A program made the translations under genes and the position numbers. From contig CM068371.1 in NCBI GenBank assembly GCA_034769895.1, positions 406,703,969-406,767,968 on the forward strand: a DNA stretch of 64,000 nucleotides, read 5' to 3'. This DNA is from Magicicada septendecula. Lineage: Eukaryota; Arthropoda; Insecta; Hemiptera; Cicadidae. This document shows, one piece after another, positions 12,263 through 22,341 of this stretch. Position 1 is the stretch's first letter. Each line of letters opens with the position of its first letter. A model generated the notes under the pieces. That model was given only the letters and a program-made list of their open reading frames with translations. It ran no database searches and had not been told where the DNA came from.

Positions 12263-14224
12263 TTATTCGTTTAAATGAGGGCTGGCCTCATTGTTTCTGA
12301 TTTCATTTGTGTTTATTTGTTGGCTCGTTGATGGTTCCTGTTGGTGGTTTGTGTTATCACCATCATTCCCGACGTTTTCCTCGAAGGTGTGGACTCTTGT
12401 GTTTGGTACCTGGTTATAGTACGTTCTTCGGTTATTTGCCTGAGAATAGTTTCTTACTGGACTACGCCGTGCTTGATATCGCACATAATTCACTTGCGGT
12501 CGGTATCCTCGGTTGTTGTTGTTGTTGTTGTTGTTGTTACCGTTTCCTGGACGATAATAATTGTTAGGACCGTTCCATTGGTGATTTCCTCTGTAATCGT
12601 TTCTGAAGTTACCATTGTTGTTATTGTTTGGGTGATAGTTCCTGGGCGCATTATTCCCCCGTTGATTTCCTTGATAGTTATTGGTGTTGTTCGGTGGTGG
12701 CTTATTATCACCCTGTTGGTTTGGTGGGGATGGCCCTTCATTTGGTCTACTATTTCGGAAACTCGTGAATCTGTTCTTACGGTACTGCCATTCGTGTTCA
12801 TGGCTCTCCAATAAACTAGCCATGTCCTGAATTGTCTTGACTTGACTGTACATACGGGCTTTCTGGATCGCATCATCATAGTGGTAAGATAATTGTATGA
12901 CTAAACATTCTTCCGGAGTGCGTGGTTCCAAATTCCTGGCCATGCAGATTTTTCCTAGAAAGTATGAGGTTAGGGATTGTCCGTTTTGGTTTTCATACCT
13001 TCCGTTACTTAAATTGTTACGGACCATGTTCTGGGTTGACTCTGACCAGTATTTCACTTTGAATTGGGTTTTGAATTCTTGGATGCTCTGGATGTCTGGT
13101 CTTGTGGCGGTCCACCAGTTGTCATATGTTTCCTTAAACATGTCGTCTAGCATTCCCCTCACAGCTGTCCATCGGGTTTCGCGATTCTTTATTATCAATT
13201 CTTCCACCCTTTTCAAAAACTCCATCGGATTGCGCTTATAGTTGCGGACGTTTATTGTATCTTGACTGTCATTGTTAAATATTTGGTTATGGTTACATGA
13301 CCGGTCCCGCCAGGCGTCCACTTCTTCCTGTAATAATTCTTCTCGTCTATGCATCTCTTCAATTCTTTGTTTATTTATGTCCACTTTACTGTCGATTTTA
13401 TTTAAATTGCTGTACACTCCTTCCATTCTTTCTCCCAGGTCTGTTCGTACACCTGCTGTTTCCTTCTGGTTCTCTTCCCGGACTTGATGCATGTCCTGGT
13501 TCACTTGTTCCCACCTTTTAGTCGTTTCTTCATGACATTCCTCAATTCTCCTTTTGGTTTCTCCTTCGAGGTTGTTTATTTTATTGATTACTTCCTCATG
13601 GACTTCTCAAACAGTTTCGTTGGTTTTCTGCAGTCTCTCCAACGTCTCCTCTAATTTCTCATTCGTTTCGGTGATCTGTTGCATGGTTTCTTCTCGGTAC
13701 TCCTTTAATTGTTGTATCACCTGCTGCTTCATCTCTTCCTTAGTTTTTTCATTGATTTCCTTCAGCTGTTGTTGGAGGGTTTCATTATTTTTGTTAATGG
13801 TTTGTCTCAATTCTTCTTTCTGCTTCTGAAAATTGTCCTCCTGTTTCTTGAAATTTTCATTGGTTTCTTTCTTCATGCCGTCGAATTTATTGTTCATCTC
13901 CTTCAAGCTCTCCTCATTCTTGTCAAATTTCTCCTCCTGTTTCTTAAAATTTTCGTTGGTTTCTTCCTTCTGTTTCTTAAAATTTTCGTTAATCACTTCC
14001 CATAATTTTTGTAAATCTGTTCCTCCTCTGGCTTCCTCCCTATCTCCAGCCTGTGGTTCCATTTCTTCGTCTTGGGTTGGTTCTGTTGTGGTTATTGCTG
14101 TCTCCACTTCTTCAATCGGTGTTCCTTCCTCTTCTTCCCCTCTATTTTCTTCCATTTCCTTTTCCTTCGCCAATTTTTTCGACAATCCTCTGGTGTGGAT
14201 ATTGTAACCTTTCGCAATCGCCAC
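12263..14224 (-). pseudogene. TyA gag with one premature stop
   Basis: This 653-codon Gag has one in-frame TGA at 13607-13609, probably CGA to TGA. The N-terminal third is charged and strongly heptad-like (repeats of NENFKKQEE and KEEMKQQ), so probably coiled coil. The middle has the capsid-like segment NPMEFLKRVEELI, DNWWTATRPDI, KYWSESTQNMVRN and SYFLGK, which is shared with TyD and TyE. The C-terminus is rich in Asn, Gly and Arg, including a run of nine Asn, and has no CCHC zinc knuckle; nucleic-acid binding is probably by this basic disordered tail. The start Met at 14224 follows the leader. Another frame upstream (14142-14510) is a shadow. Confidence 0.85.
12269..12275 (-). promoter_or_regulatory. 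-1 ribosomal frameshift heptamer (TyA gag/pol)
   Basis: On the minus strand the gag frame ends CAT TTA AAC GAA TAA, giving the slippery heptamer T TTA AAC in the correct phase, one codon before the gag stop. The -1 frame runs on into pol. The same heptamer is at the gag end of TyE (57813-57819). Confidence 0.75.
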
Positions 14225-14446
14225 TAGAATTTCGTATTTCCTTCTCTTCTAGTCCCACCGGTTGGTCGCCAATTTGATACAGGCCGAACGTCTGTCTGAT
14301 CTTGAACGTGTATAAATATACCGAGTGTAAGGTGTCTTCTCTACCCGTCGTCACTTTATAACATAACTTACGCAGATTTCGTCCGTTGCGAACGTACGAA
14401 TAACCAGGTCTCGATGTTCTTACCTGTTGTTCACTAGGGGTGTGAA

Positions 14447-14463
14447 AATCCCGGGTGGCGCCA
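14447..14463 (-). other. TyA primer binding site
   Basis: On the minus strand TGGCGCCACCCGGGATT starts three bases after the LTR end (AACA, then ATT). It is the complement of a tRNA 3' end finishing in CCA. The same 17 bases occur in TyB. The tRNA species was not identified. Confidence 0.8.
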
Positions 14464-14466
14464 AAT

Positions 14467-17326
14467 TGTTTTATTAAAACAATTAAACAAATTTTAAGTT
14501 TGCATGACAAGCGCCGCTCAGGCGGTTTGAAGAATTCAATTTGTTCCCGCCTGTCTTGGCCGTCTGGATCGGCCAGTAGTTCGTTGCGTTGGCTGTGCGA
14601 TCGCTAGTCGTCAATACTACCTATCTGCTAAAATGTACTTAAATTATTATCCACCTCCTAATGAAATTATAACACAGTGGTTACACTCAGTACTTATTTA
14701 TTTTTGGTTAACGGTTAATTATTCAGTTAATACAAATTATGTTTTCTTTTGTAATACATTTGCACTGGTAGATTATATGAGACACATCTCTTGGGTTTGA
14801 CACATCGATCTCTGAACTTAACAACAGACTTTCAGTAATGGGGTCTGTTGAAATTATACACAAAATTATTATTGTTCGATCGTCTCGGGTTCATGAGATT
14901 GCGTTAAAAGGATTATTAATTATTACAACAATAAAAATACACACCCTTACATCAGTTAAACTTAAATAACATACTGTGTAGTTATAATTTGTTTATTGGA
15001 GTGTAGTAAAAGTGTTACAGAACATCGCTAACTAATGACAGGTTAACTTTGCCAGTTGATAAATTTTCAGTGTCTTAGTTTTTTAATTTAATCTTTGAAA
15101 GTAATTATGTGCAGTTTAGTGAGAGTTCAGCTTTCAGTGAGAAATAATTAACGTGAGTTTATTCGGAAATTTGGGTAATTTAATAGATACTTAACACTTC
15201 AGTAGACAGGATGAACTCATTTGATCTGGTATTAAGGAATTAGGCTGCAATCATCATTAATTTTCAATTGTTTGGGGCTTCGGGCATCTTCTTCAAGTTA
15301 ATCGGCAATATATTATTTTCTTTTTTCTTTAATTCGGCTTCGACATCAGTTAAATGGTTACAGCCATCGTCTGCTTCCTCGGTGTTCACTTGCTAGTAAT
15401 TTCATTTGATATTTTGACGTTTTAATTAACAATTTTTGATCGTTCCAAAACTGGCGTCTATTCAACAAGAGCGTCATATTATGAGTAAAGAAATCTAACG
15501 GTAAATTAGTAACCAAACGACTGTTGTCATAGTAACCAATTAATCCTGATTGGTTAATTCTGAAGTAGACTGTTGTTATCAAATTTGAATTTTTATTCAA
15601 AATAGCTGTATATCTTCTTATTGATTATATTCTTCTGTCATCTTCCCTACATATTAAATATTATCACCACTGTTATTATTTCCTTTCAAAGATTAATTTG
15701 GTATCACATAATGTATGGTTTTATGAAATATCAATGTTTGTACATTTATGTTAATATTTTTGGTATTTACATTTCTCCTTTAAATTAAGTTCTTATTCTA
15801 ATATTTTTTCCTTTAAACTGATTTACAAATTATTCTCGGCTATTTACTCGCCTTGAATTTATTAATTTCCTGGTTGTTTTTATACAATTTGCAATCATTT
15901 GTTATTGACAGTTATACATTTCCTAGGCCTAAGTAGCCATTGATTATTTTTACTTAATATATTCTAATTATATTTCATTTTATTACAAAGTGTTTTGTTC
16001 TGTTGTTATAATTGATTCGTTTAGTGGTTGTTGTTGTGTCTTGAATTTGTTTGTGTTCTGATTATGTGTCAAGATTACTTTCTATATCTTAATACCTAAA
16101 ATATAACAACTAGGCCTATGGACTGTAAGCTTCCTTCAGCCATATCCTATCCATAAAATTAACATGAACAATTCTTTACAAGTTATTAGTTACTGTTGGT
16201 TTAATATACATTTCATTATTTTACTACTATTTTGAGTGAGAAACATCATCACTTCCTTCAAACTTACTTAATTTATTTTCCCTTATAACATAGGGTGTTT
16301 ATTAATTACATTCTTAATTTCTTAATTCTTTACTAATCCCTTTCTCCATTCCATGTTAACACAAACTGTTTATTTTACATGGGCTTTCTCCCCTGAATAA
16401 CATCGTATCCTTTATCTATCACTACTCTAAATACTATTTCTAATTACCATCAACTATATAATTTTTATAAGCTCACTCTTAAATCATTTATAGTTTCATC
16501 ATTGATTTATTAAGCGTTTTCTTATCTATTACTATCTTTTTAATCATACTATCATTTACAATATCCTTTTTCACACATCACTTTCACCTTTAATTAATTG
16601 GTGTTTATCACTGATACACTCATTATTTTGGGGTATTTGCACCTTCACTATTATCACTTGTTAAAGTTTTTATTTTAAGTGTTTATTGGTGGGTAATCCC
16701 TATTATTATTTTTCTTTGTCACTTACTTACTTTCATTATATTTCTCACTATCTCACTATCTTTACAAATTTTATTTATATCTAATAAGTTCATGTCTTTT
16801 TCTAGATTTCTTACTTACATATACTACTAATTCGTGGGTTAGTGTATTTTTATTTAACGGTTTTTTATTTATTATGAATTACATTTGTCACTTAGACAAT
16901 ACTAATATTTCTTTTTTTATTTGTTATTCACTGGTTTCGTTTCCTTTACGATATTTGATGGTATCATCTCCCCCTTCCCTATTCTACACTATTTGTCTGT
17001 GTTTTATCACCTTGGTTCACTATATTTTCTTTATAGTTGGTTGGTTCCATTTTTAATTTCATTTTTCTTCTCCTTCACTTCCATCTTTTTTCACTTTATT
17101 TTGGTTATTATCTGGCCAATCTCTGGGGTTGGGTCAATGTCATTTGTCTGTCAGTCTAGTTTGTATTTTTATTTAATAATCACCTTTGGTTTACTATTCT
17201 TCCTCCTTCACTCTTAATTACATTTATGATTTTAATTCATTTTATTATTTATTTATTAAAATATATTATTTCTTAGCATTTCTTACATACTTATAGATAT
17301 CAAATATGATCTGGATTTGGCGATGT

Positions 17327-17329
<3 letters not shown>
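14467..17329 (-). repeat. TyA 5' LTR (2863 bp)
   Basis: The LTR runs from TATAACATCG (minus strand, at 17329) to AACA before the PBS at 14467. From 14641 on it is nearly the same as the 3' LTR. The last 174 bp (14467-14640) are unique in the window to this copy. At almost 3 kb it is long for a Ty3 LTR. The outer edge touches an (AT)n microsatellite, so any target duplication is hidden. Confidence 0.8.

Positions 17330-17374
<45 letters not shown>
17330..17374. repeat. (AT)n microsatellite
   Basis: This is a run of about 22 TA units directly between the TyA 5' LTR edge and the fold-back PLE. It is either the original target of one of these insertions or was generated at the junction. Confidence 0.9.
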
Positions 17375-17379
<5 letters not shown>

Positions 17380-17471
17380 CACTTTCTGCTACAGTCCGTT
17401 TCTTGATGTATATAATACATTTAATATTTATAAATAAATTTACTTCAAGACATACCTTTTTTTTTCTTATT

Positions 17472-17513
17472 AGGAACATGTTTCGGGTACTATCTTGTAC
17501 CCATCCTCAGCCT
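17472..17513 (-). ncRNA. Hammerhead-like motif, left arm of fold-back
   Basis: Reverse-strand copy of the motif at 17818-17859. It has AGG, core CTGAGGA (17504-17510), extra T, helix II GGGTAC/GTACCC, GAAA, palindromic helix III ACATGT, H17 = T, then CCT closing helix I. Confidence 0.65.
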
Positions 17514-17817
17514 TCCGGTTTTTTTGTCTGGTGAAGTACATATGTGTTGTTGGTTAACTATTATTATTGTGGCTTTCTGTGTGGGTTTTTGGTATTTCAA
17601 ATTGGTTTTATTGTGTGTGATTGTGGTGTATGTGTTAGTTTTTTGTGTATTTTCAATGTATTCAAAGCACTCAACATTGAAAATACACAAAAAACTAACA
17701 CATACACCACAATCACACACAATAAAACCAATTTGAAATACCAGAAGCCAACAGGAAGCCACAATAATAATAGTCAACCAACAACATATATGTACTTCAC
17801 CAGACAAAAAAACCGGA

Positions 17818-17859
17818 AGGCTGAGGATGGGTACAAGATAGTACCCGAAACATGTTCCT
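17818..17859 (+). ncRNA. Hammerhead-like motif, right arm of fold-back
   Basis: Helix I is AGG/CCT (17818-17820, 17857-17859), which is short. The core CTGAGGA is at 17821-17827, with extra T 17828. Helix II is GGGTAC/GTACCC (17829-17834, 17841-17846), and GAAA is at 17847-17850. Helix III is the self-complementary ACATGT (17850-17855), H17 = T17856. All core positions fit CUGANGA...GAAA...UH. Helix III suggests dimer action, as known for PLE hammerheads. Confidence 0.65.
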
Positions 17860-17912
17860 AATAAGAAAAAAAAGGTATATCTTGAAGTAAATTTATTTAT
17901 AAATATTAAATG

Positions 17913-17914
17913 TA

Positions 17915-17977
<63 letters not shown>
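17913..17977. repeat. (GT)n microsatellite
   Basis: About 30 GT units directly follow the right arm of the fold-back PLE and separate it from TyB 3' UTR sequence. Confidence 0.9.
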
Positions 17978-17981
<4 letters not shown>

Positions 17982-18222
17982 GAAGGAAAAAGTTACAAAA
18001 ATTCCTATAAAGTAAGAACAACAAACTTACAAAATTTATTTAGAATAATATTTTAAACAAAACAAAATAAACAAAAATAAAATCAAGCAAGAACTGCTAA
18101 GACAAATACTTAAAATTATAAAGAATATAGAGTATTCATAAAAAAAAAAATGAACTGGTACGAGGTGCTATCAGAAAGTTCCCGGACTAGGTCTAATAAA
18201 TTCTTTTTGCTTACCTAGGCCA

Positions 18223-18949
18223 TTAATGGCTCCCATCTCCTTCAAAGTAGTCTCCCTGCGAATTGATACAACGAATCCAGCGTTGTTTCCATGCCTGGAA
18301 AGTGTCAAAAAAAGTCTTTTGCTGAAGGCTGTCAAGCACCTCCTGCGTTTTTGTCTTAATGTCTTCTACAGTGTCAAAACGGTGACCTTTCATGTGAATT
18401 TTTATTTTCGGGAACAGAGAAATATCACAGGGGGCTAAATCTGGTGAGTATGGAGGGTGTGGGACGGTGGCCATATTGTTTTTGGTCAAAAACTCTGTTG
18501 TTTTCAGTGAAGTGTGAGCAGGTGCATTGTCGTGATGCAACAGCCAGTTTTGGTCTTCCCACAATTTGGGCCTTTTTCGTTGCACATTTTGTCTCAGCCA
18601 CCTCAAAACATCACAATAAAAATCTGAGTTCACTGTAACACCAGCTGGCATGAACTCGCGATGGACAATGCCTTTGATGTCGAAAAACACAATGAGCATG
18701 GTTTTTGTTGCACTTCTGACCTGCCGTGCTTTTTTTGGTCTCGGTGATTGTGGACTTTTCCACTGTGATGACTGCTGTTTTGTTTCTGGATCATAACCAT
18801 AAAACCAGCTTTCATCACCGGTTATGACCCTGGAGATGAAGGTAGGGTCATTTTCAGACGTTTCTCTGAGTTCACTGCACACATCAACACGGCGCTGTTT
18901 CTGATCCACAGACAAAAGCCGAGGGACGAATTTCGAAGCAACACGACGC
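18223..18949 (-). pseudogene. mariner transposase, catalytic half
   Basis: The frame reads RVASKFVPRLLSVDQK then the DD34D catalytic triad: the first D in TGDESW, the second in HHDNAPAH, and the third in YSPDLAPCD, 34 residues after the second. The C-terminus ends at 18223. The catalytic residues are preserved. Upstream residues KLPNFDTLQ in this frame come from the inserted LTR, so the apparent Met start at 18978 is false. The N-terminal half is at 20303-20644. Confidence 0.9.
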
Positions 18950-20298
18950 TGTAACGTGTCAAAATTGGGTAATTTCATTTATTACTGTTAATGGGTCTTT
19001 GTATTTCATTTCTTTTATTTTTGCGGGATTTTATAAAATTATGGTGAAAGTTTTATTGTACGACAAACGTTAATTCCATTATAACAGACCACGTGGCAAG
19101 AAACAGTGTTGAAACAAAGGCAAGGCGCAATTTCTGTGGTGTAACTCGGCAAGGAATTCGCACCACCCTAATTTTCTCAGAACTCTGTATATGTGTGACG
19201 ATGCACGCACTTAACATCTCAAGCAGGGGCGCTGAAGGGACGCCGAGAAACTCAACGGCGCTGTAAAAAATGGCGCATGAACAATAGTTTGTGATATCAG
19301 CAAGACGAACTACAGGAAATATCGTTAAGCCCCGCCTACTGCTAGTGACATCAGTCTAGCAGCGACAAATATCGTCCACGGTTACCACACAAAAAACACA
19401 CTATGTTTCATGCATAGAGCTAATAAGCCACAACAAATCAACCGTGAACGCCGACGAAATCCAACGGGCAGTGAACGGCAGCTTCCTACCGCCCAAACAC
19501 AGTCTACATTAGGCAGAGACGCCAAGCAGTCAACTAGAAGCCGACTCCAGATACAGACGCTTACAGTTTTGTTTAGGGCCCGGTCGGTGGTGTTATAAAA
19601 TGTAATTAATTCAATAGGACCGACCGGGACCCAAGAAATTAATAACCATATTACCGTAATTGACGGACAGTTGGTGCAGTGACATTGAGTGATTAATTCA
19701 ATACGTAATCTTTATAATGGGAATCGGATAACAGAAACACGTGTTCGGTCGGTAGTGAACAGTGAATTAAAACATAAATTAAATACTATTACCGTGAATC
19801 AAATATTAAATATCAAGGGGTAAAGTATTAAATTGAGTGTGAGTGTGGATGAGCAGAATGGGCTACCTTAATTATTAGAATACTTGATAGGTTAGATGAT
19901 ATTTTATGTTAGTTAAATCTGAGGGATAAATGTATATTTTAAAACCTATTTTTTCAGTGTCTTTTAACATTCATTAAAATCAGTTGGTTTAATTTGAAAT
20001 ATGTGTTAGTCTAAGTTATTTCGTCATTACCACTTTCTCATTTCTGTGTTGCAAAATTCGTCTAAACGTTCCGGAATCTTTCTGAATTATTAATTGGGTG
20101 TGGTCAGATTGCAAAATTGTCCTTTTTATTTAAGGTGGAGTGTAAAGGTTTTCGATATTTTACCTATAAAAAATAATCGTGGCGACCTTGGTCTTCTGAA
20201 GAAATTTAATACGGTAAGTAGTTGTGAGTGAATACAGGTAAGTCCTGGTAGGGTATTTTATGTATTTAATATATTTTGGTATATTTTTTATTGTTACA
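18950..20298. mobile_element. Solo LTR inserted in mariner transposase
   Basis: This 1349-bp insert starts TGTAACGTGTC and ends TTGTTACA. It is flanked by ACGC at 18946-18949 and 20299-20302. Taking it out with one ACGC rejoins the transposase frame between GMR and RVASKF. No coding sequence was recognised. A 20-bp-scale inverted repeat near CGGTCGGTGG and AGGACCGACCGG (about 19580-19630) is the only internal feature seen. Orientation is unknown. Confidence 0.75.
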
Positions 20299-20302
20299 AC
20301 GC

Positions 20303-20644
20303 ATGCCTAAATTTTCAGTTAGAATTTCTTGACAGCTTCCATAGCTTATTCCGGCACTTGTACACAACTCATGGATTGTTTGACGACGGTCTTCGTGAAC
20401 GAGTTGTCGAATTTTTTCAACATTTTCATCCGTTTTGTTTGTGGAAAGTCGTCTTGAATGGTGATCATCTTCAAGTGACATTCTGCCGGCCTTGAAACGA
20501 GCGTACCACTCAAAAACCTGTGTTCTGTGTAGGGGAATGTTCTTCAAAAGCTTCTCGAAGTATTGCAAAAGTTTCAGTACGCGATTTACCAAGTTTAAAA
20601 CAAAACTTAATGCACGCGCGTTACTCGAATTTATCAGCCATCAT
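20303..20644 (-). pseudogene. mariner transposase, N-terminal DNA-binding half
   Basis: Begins MMADKFE, followed at once by a TAA (20621-20623), then a frame break. It continues with FEWYARFKAGRMSLEDD, the first helix-turn-helix region, and a second one around RRQTIHELCTSAGISYGS. The family's linker to the catalytic domain (ILTENLGM) ends where the solo LTR is inserted. The domain would bind the mariner inverted repeats. Confidence 0.85.
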
Positions 20645-21477
20645 AAAATTAGCAAATGAACGTTAACACACGATTACAAAACACAACGCGTAGACCGAAC
20701 ACAACCTCACAATGCAACGAAACTTGGCAGACTGACTCATTACGTATTACGGAATCGGACACTGGGACGCCAGGTTGTACGGTCACGTCCAACAGCCGTG
20801 CCAAGTACAGTCCGGGAACTTTCCGATAGCACCTCGTATAAGAAAAAAAAAATGTGTATAAAGCAAATATACAGCAAATGGCTAAAGCAAAATAATGGTA
20901 ATCAACCAAGAAAAGGAAAAAGATGTCTAAGATAATTAAAATGATCACAAGAAGAAAAGAAAAACAAACAAATGATAAGTTAGAAATAATTAAATTAACA
21001 ACTAAATAAATAAAAAAACAACCAACTGTATGAGTAGATAACAGTATATAGCAAAGGTACAGCGGAAGGAAGAATGAGTAAAAGGTTAAAAATGATCTAA
21101 AAAACCATGAAGTGGACAATCCCAAAAAATATTATTATTATTATTAATTTAAGTCACAAGATGACAAAAAAGGTATTTAAGATTGACTGAGAATACGTCC
21201 AGCAATCAAATAACTGAGCAGAGATGATGTTCCTCTGATCTCAGAAAAATGGGTAGTAATGGAAGGAAACAGCTACTAAAAGTTAGGGAAAAAATTATAT
21301 AAAAGGGAGAACGCACTAATGGAAATAAATAAAAACAGATCTAAATAAAAAGGAGTGGAACAAGTAAGAAGAGAAACAAAAAAGAAGAAATAAACAAGAA
21401 GAAAAAGGAAAAAATAATATATAACTGATAATTTCATAAAAAAACTATGCTAGTGTTTTACCAAAATGATCAATTTT

Positions 21478-21492
21478 GAAGGAGAGGCATTA
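21478..21492 (+). other. TyB polypurine tract
   Basis: GAAGGAGAGGCATTA lies directly left of the LTR start TGTTACAACA. The equivalent TyA tract is GGTGGAAGGGCATTA. Confidence 0.65.
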
Positions 21493-21994
21493 TGTTACAA
21501 CACAAATAAGCCACCCCAATACCAGGGATAAAAAAGATGAATCAACAATATAAAAAGTAATTCGTATAATATAAAATGTTTAATGAAAATAAAATGACAA
21601 TGACGCGACAAACGACGACATGACCTAACCCAAGTGATTGACCAAATAAAAGGAAACAAAAGGAGAAGGGGAAAGACGAAACCAAATAAGAAAGTGATTG
21701 ACTCATTACAACCAGATTGAATGAAACCTATTGAAGGAAGTGAATGACTCCATACAACCAAATAAAATAAAACCAAATGAGAAGGGGAAAACCAAAATAA
21801 AATGAAACAAAATAAGATGAAGGAGAAGAAGAAGGAAAATGGAAATGAAACAAACCAAGTATAAAGGAAATAAAGTGAAACCGAATGAGAAAACACAGAC
21901 AAATAATATAGAATATGAAAGGGAGAAATGATACACTCAAATATAATATTGGAAACGAAACCAATAACTAACTAATGTATAAAATAATTATTAT

Positions 21995-22007
21995 TATCGA
22001 TTAAATG
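21995..22007. repeat. LINE target-site duplication, left copy
   Basis: TATCGATTAAATG here recurs exactly at 37974-37986, right after the LINE poly(A). This 13-bp duplication sets both LINE ends. Confidence 0.9.
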
Positions 22008-22341
22008 CTCCCCAAAGCCCAGCCCTACGTCCGAGCCTACTACACCTTGGCCACGTGGGGAGCGGGCAACAGCTATTACTCTGTAGCTGGCTAACAGGGC
22101 AATGGTCCGTGGAGGCTACCGCTTGGTAGAAAGGGAGGTGGCTCTCCCACGGTCCTCTAGCTGGGCTTACTCTTTTTCCACTTACTTTGAGTAAGACCCC
22201 TTCTCTTTTGTCTTTACTGTCTGGCCTCTCTTGGTCAACTCTTGTTCTTTCCGACCCTGACGCTATTAGGTTACCGAGGGCTACGGGTCTTTCAGTTTCA
22301 TATTTCTATTACTCTATACTTATTGGATAAACATTAAAGCA
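22008..22341 (+). promoter_or_regulatory. LINE 5' UTR with presumed internal promoter
   Basis: This 334-bp, relatively GC-rich leader precedes ORF1 and starts at the target-site duplication, so the 5' end is probably complete. Jockey-type LINEs carry an internal Pol II promoter in such leaders. No motif was assigned. Confidence 0.5.

Larger units (their letters stand above)
6964..12275 (-). pseudogene. TyA pol (protease-RT-RNase H-integrase), disrupted
   Basis: This is a Ty3-type Pol in the order PR, RT, RNase H, IN. The protease motif is broken: the glycine codon of DTG is a TGA at 12039-12041. A second TGA is at 11571-11573. The longest open part (9261-11384) holds RT with LDAREINKMIVNDR and YVDD (minus, near 10965-10976), RNase H (NCDASDVSVGA, TEKELLSVVFA, SDHRSISFL), an HHCC integrase zinc site (HIRYGHTGA, then C-x2-RVKC) and the D,D,E core (LDICGPF, ITDHGTQF, NPAERVLRE). 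A solo LTR at 7344-9265 interrupts the integrase C-terminal region. The remaining C-terminus (7339-6964) has one stop and one frameshift before YNQASIKK. No ATG is at the head of this frame; it follows gag by -1 frameshifting. Confidence 0.9.
3086..17329 (-). mobile_element. TyA: degenerate Ty3/mdg4-type LTR retrotransposon
   Basis: In minus orientation the order is 5' LTR (14467-17329), PBS, gag, pol (PR-RT-RH-IN), a 1.2 kb 3' UTR, polypurine tract, and 3' LTR (3086-5780) lacking its last ~175 bp. A solo LTR of another family interrupts pol. Gag has one in-frame stop; pol has stops in the protease and linker, plus breaks at its C-terminus. No env is present. The 5' LTR outer edge lies directly in an (AT)n run. 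Relatives TyB and TyD are in this window. Confidence 0.9.
17418..17912. mobile_element. Fold-back Penelope-like element fragment
   Basis: Two inverted arms of about 240 bp (17418-17658 and 17675-17912) surround a 16-bp spacer and match closely. Each arm carries the same hammerhead-like motif, one per strand, and about 150 bp that gives long reading frames on both strands; these ORFs mirror each other and are not genes. The layout (PLE 3' end joined to its own inverted copy) matches fold-backs at 43669-43971 and 62641-63263. It is flanked by (AT)n and (GT)n. Assignment to PLEs rests on the hammerhead and shared architecture, since no nuclease domain is left. Confidence 0.65.
18161..20836 (-). 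mobile_element. mariner transposon, split by a solo LTR
   Basis: The inverted ends match over about 27 bp with one difference (CGAGGTGCTATC, then A or G, then GAAAGTTCCCGGAC). TA flanks both sides (18159-18160 and 20837-20838). Without the 1349-bp LTR insert it is about 1.3 kb, the usual mariner length. The transposase is on the minus strand and is broken, so the copy is inactive. Confidence 0.9.

Noticed and set aside
12307..14277. Plus-strand ORFs opposite TyA gag
   Set aside because: Shadows of the real minus-strand gag, which has conserved blocks shared with two other elements.
17490..17861. Four ORFs on both strands in the fold-back
   Set aside because: They mirror one another because the arms are inverted copies; only remnants of a PLE tail are plausible.
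17913..17977. GT-repeat tract considered as a CRISPR-like or regulatory array
   Set aside because: Simple dinucleotide microsatellite without spacers.
21495..21964. Overlapping hydrophobic minus-strand ORFs
   Set aside because: Purine-rich plus-strand LTR sequence read in reverse gives Phe/Leu/Ser-rich frames; no domain, start context or conservation.
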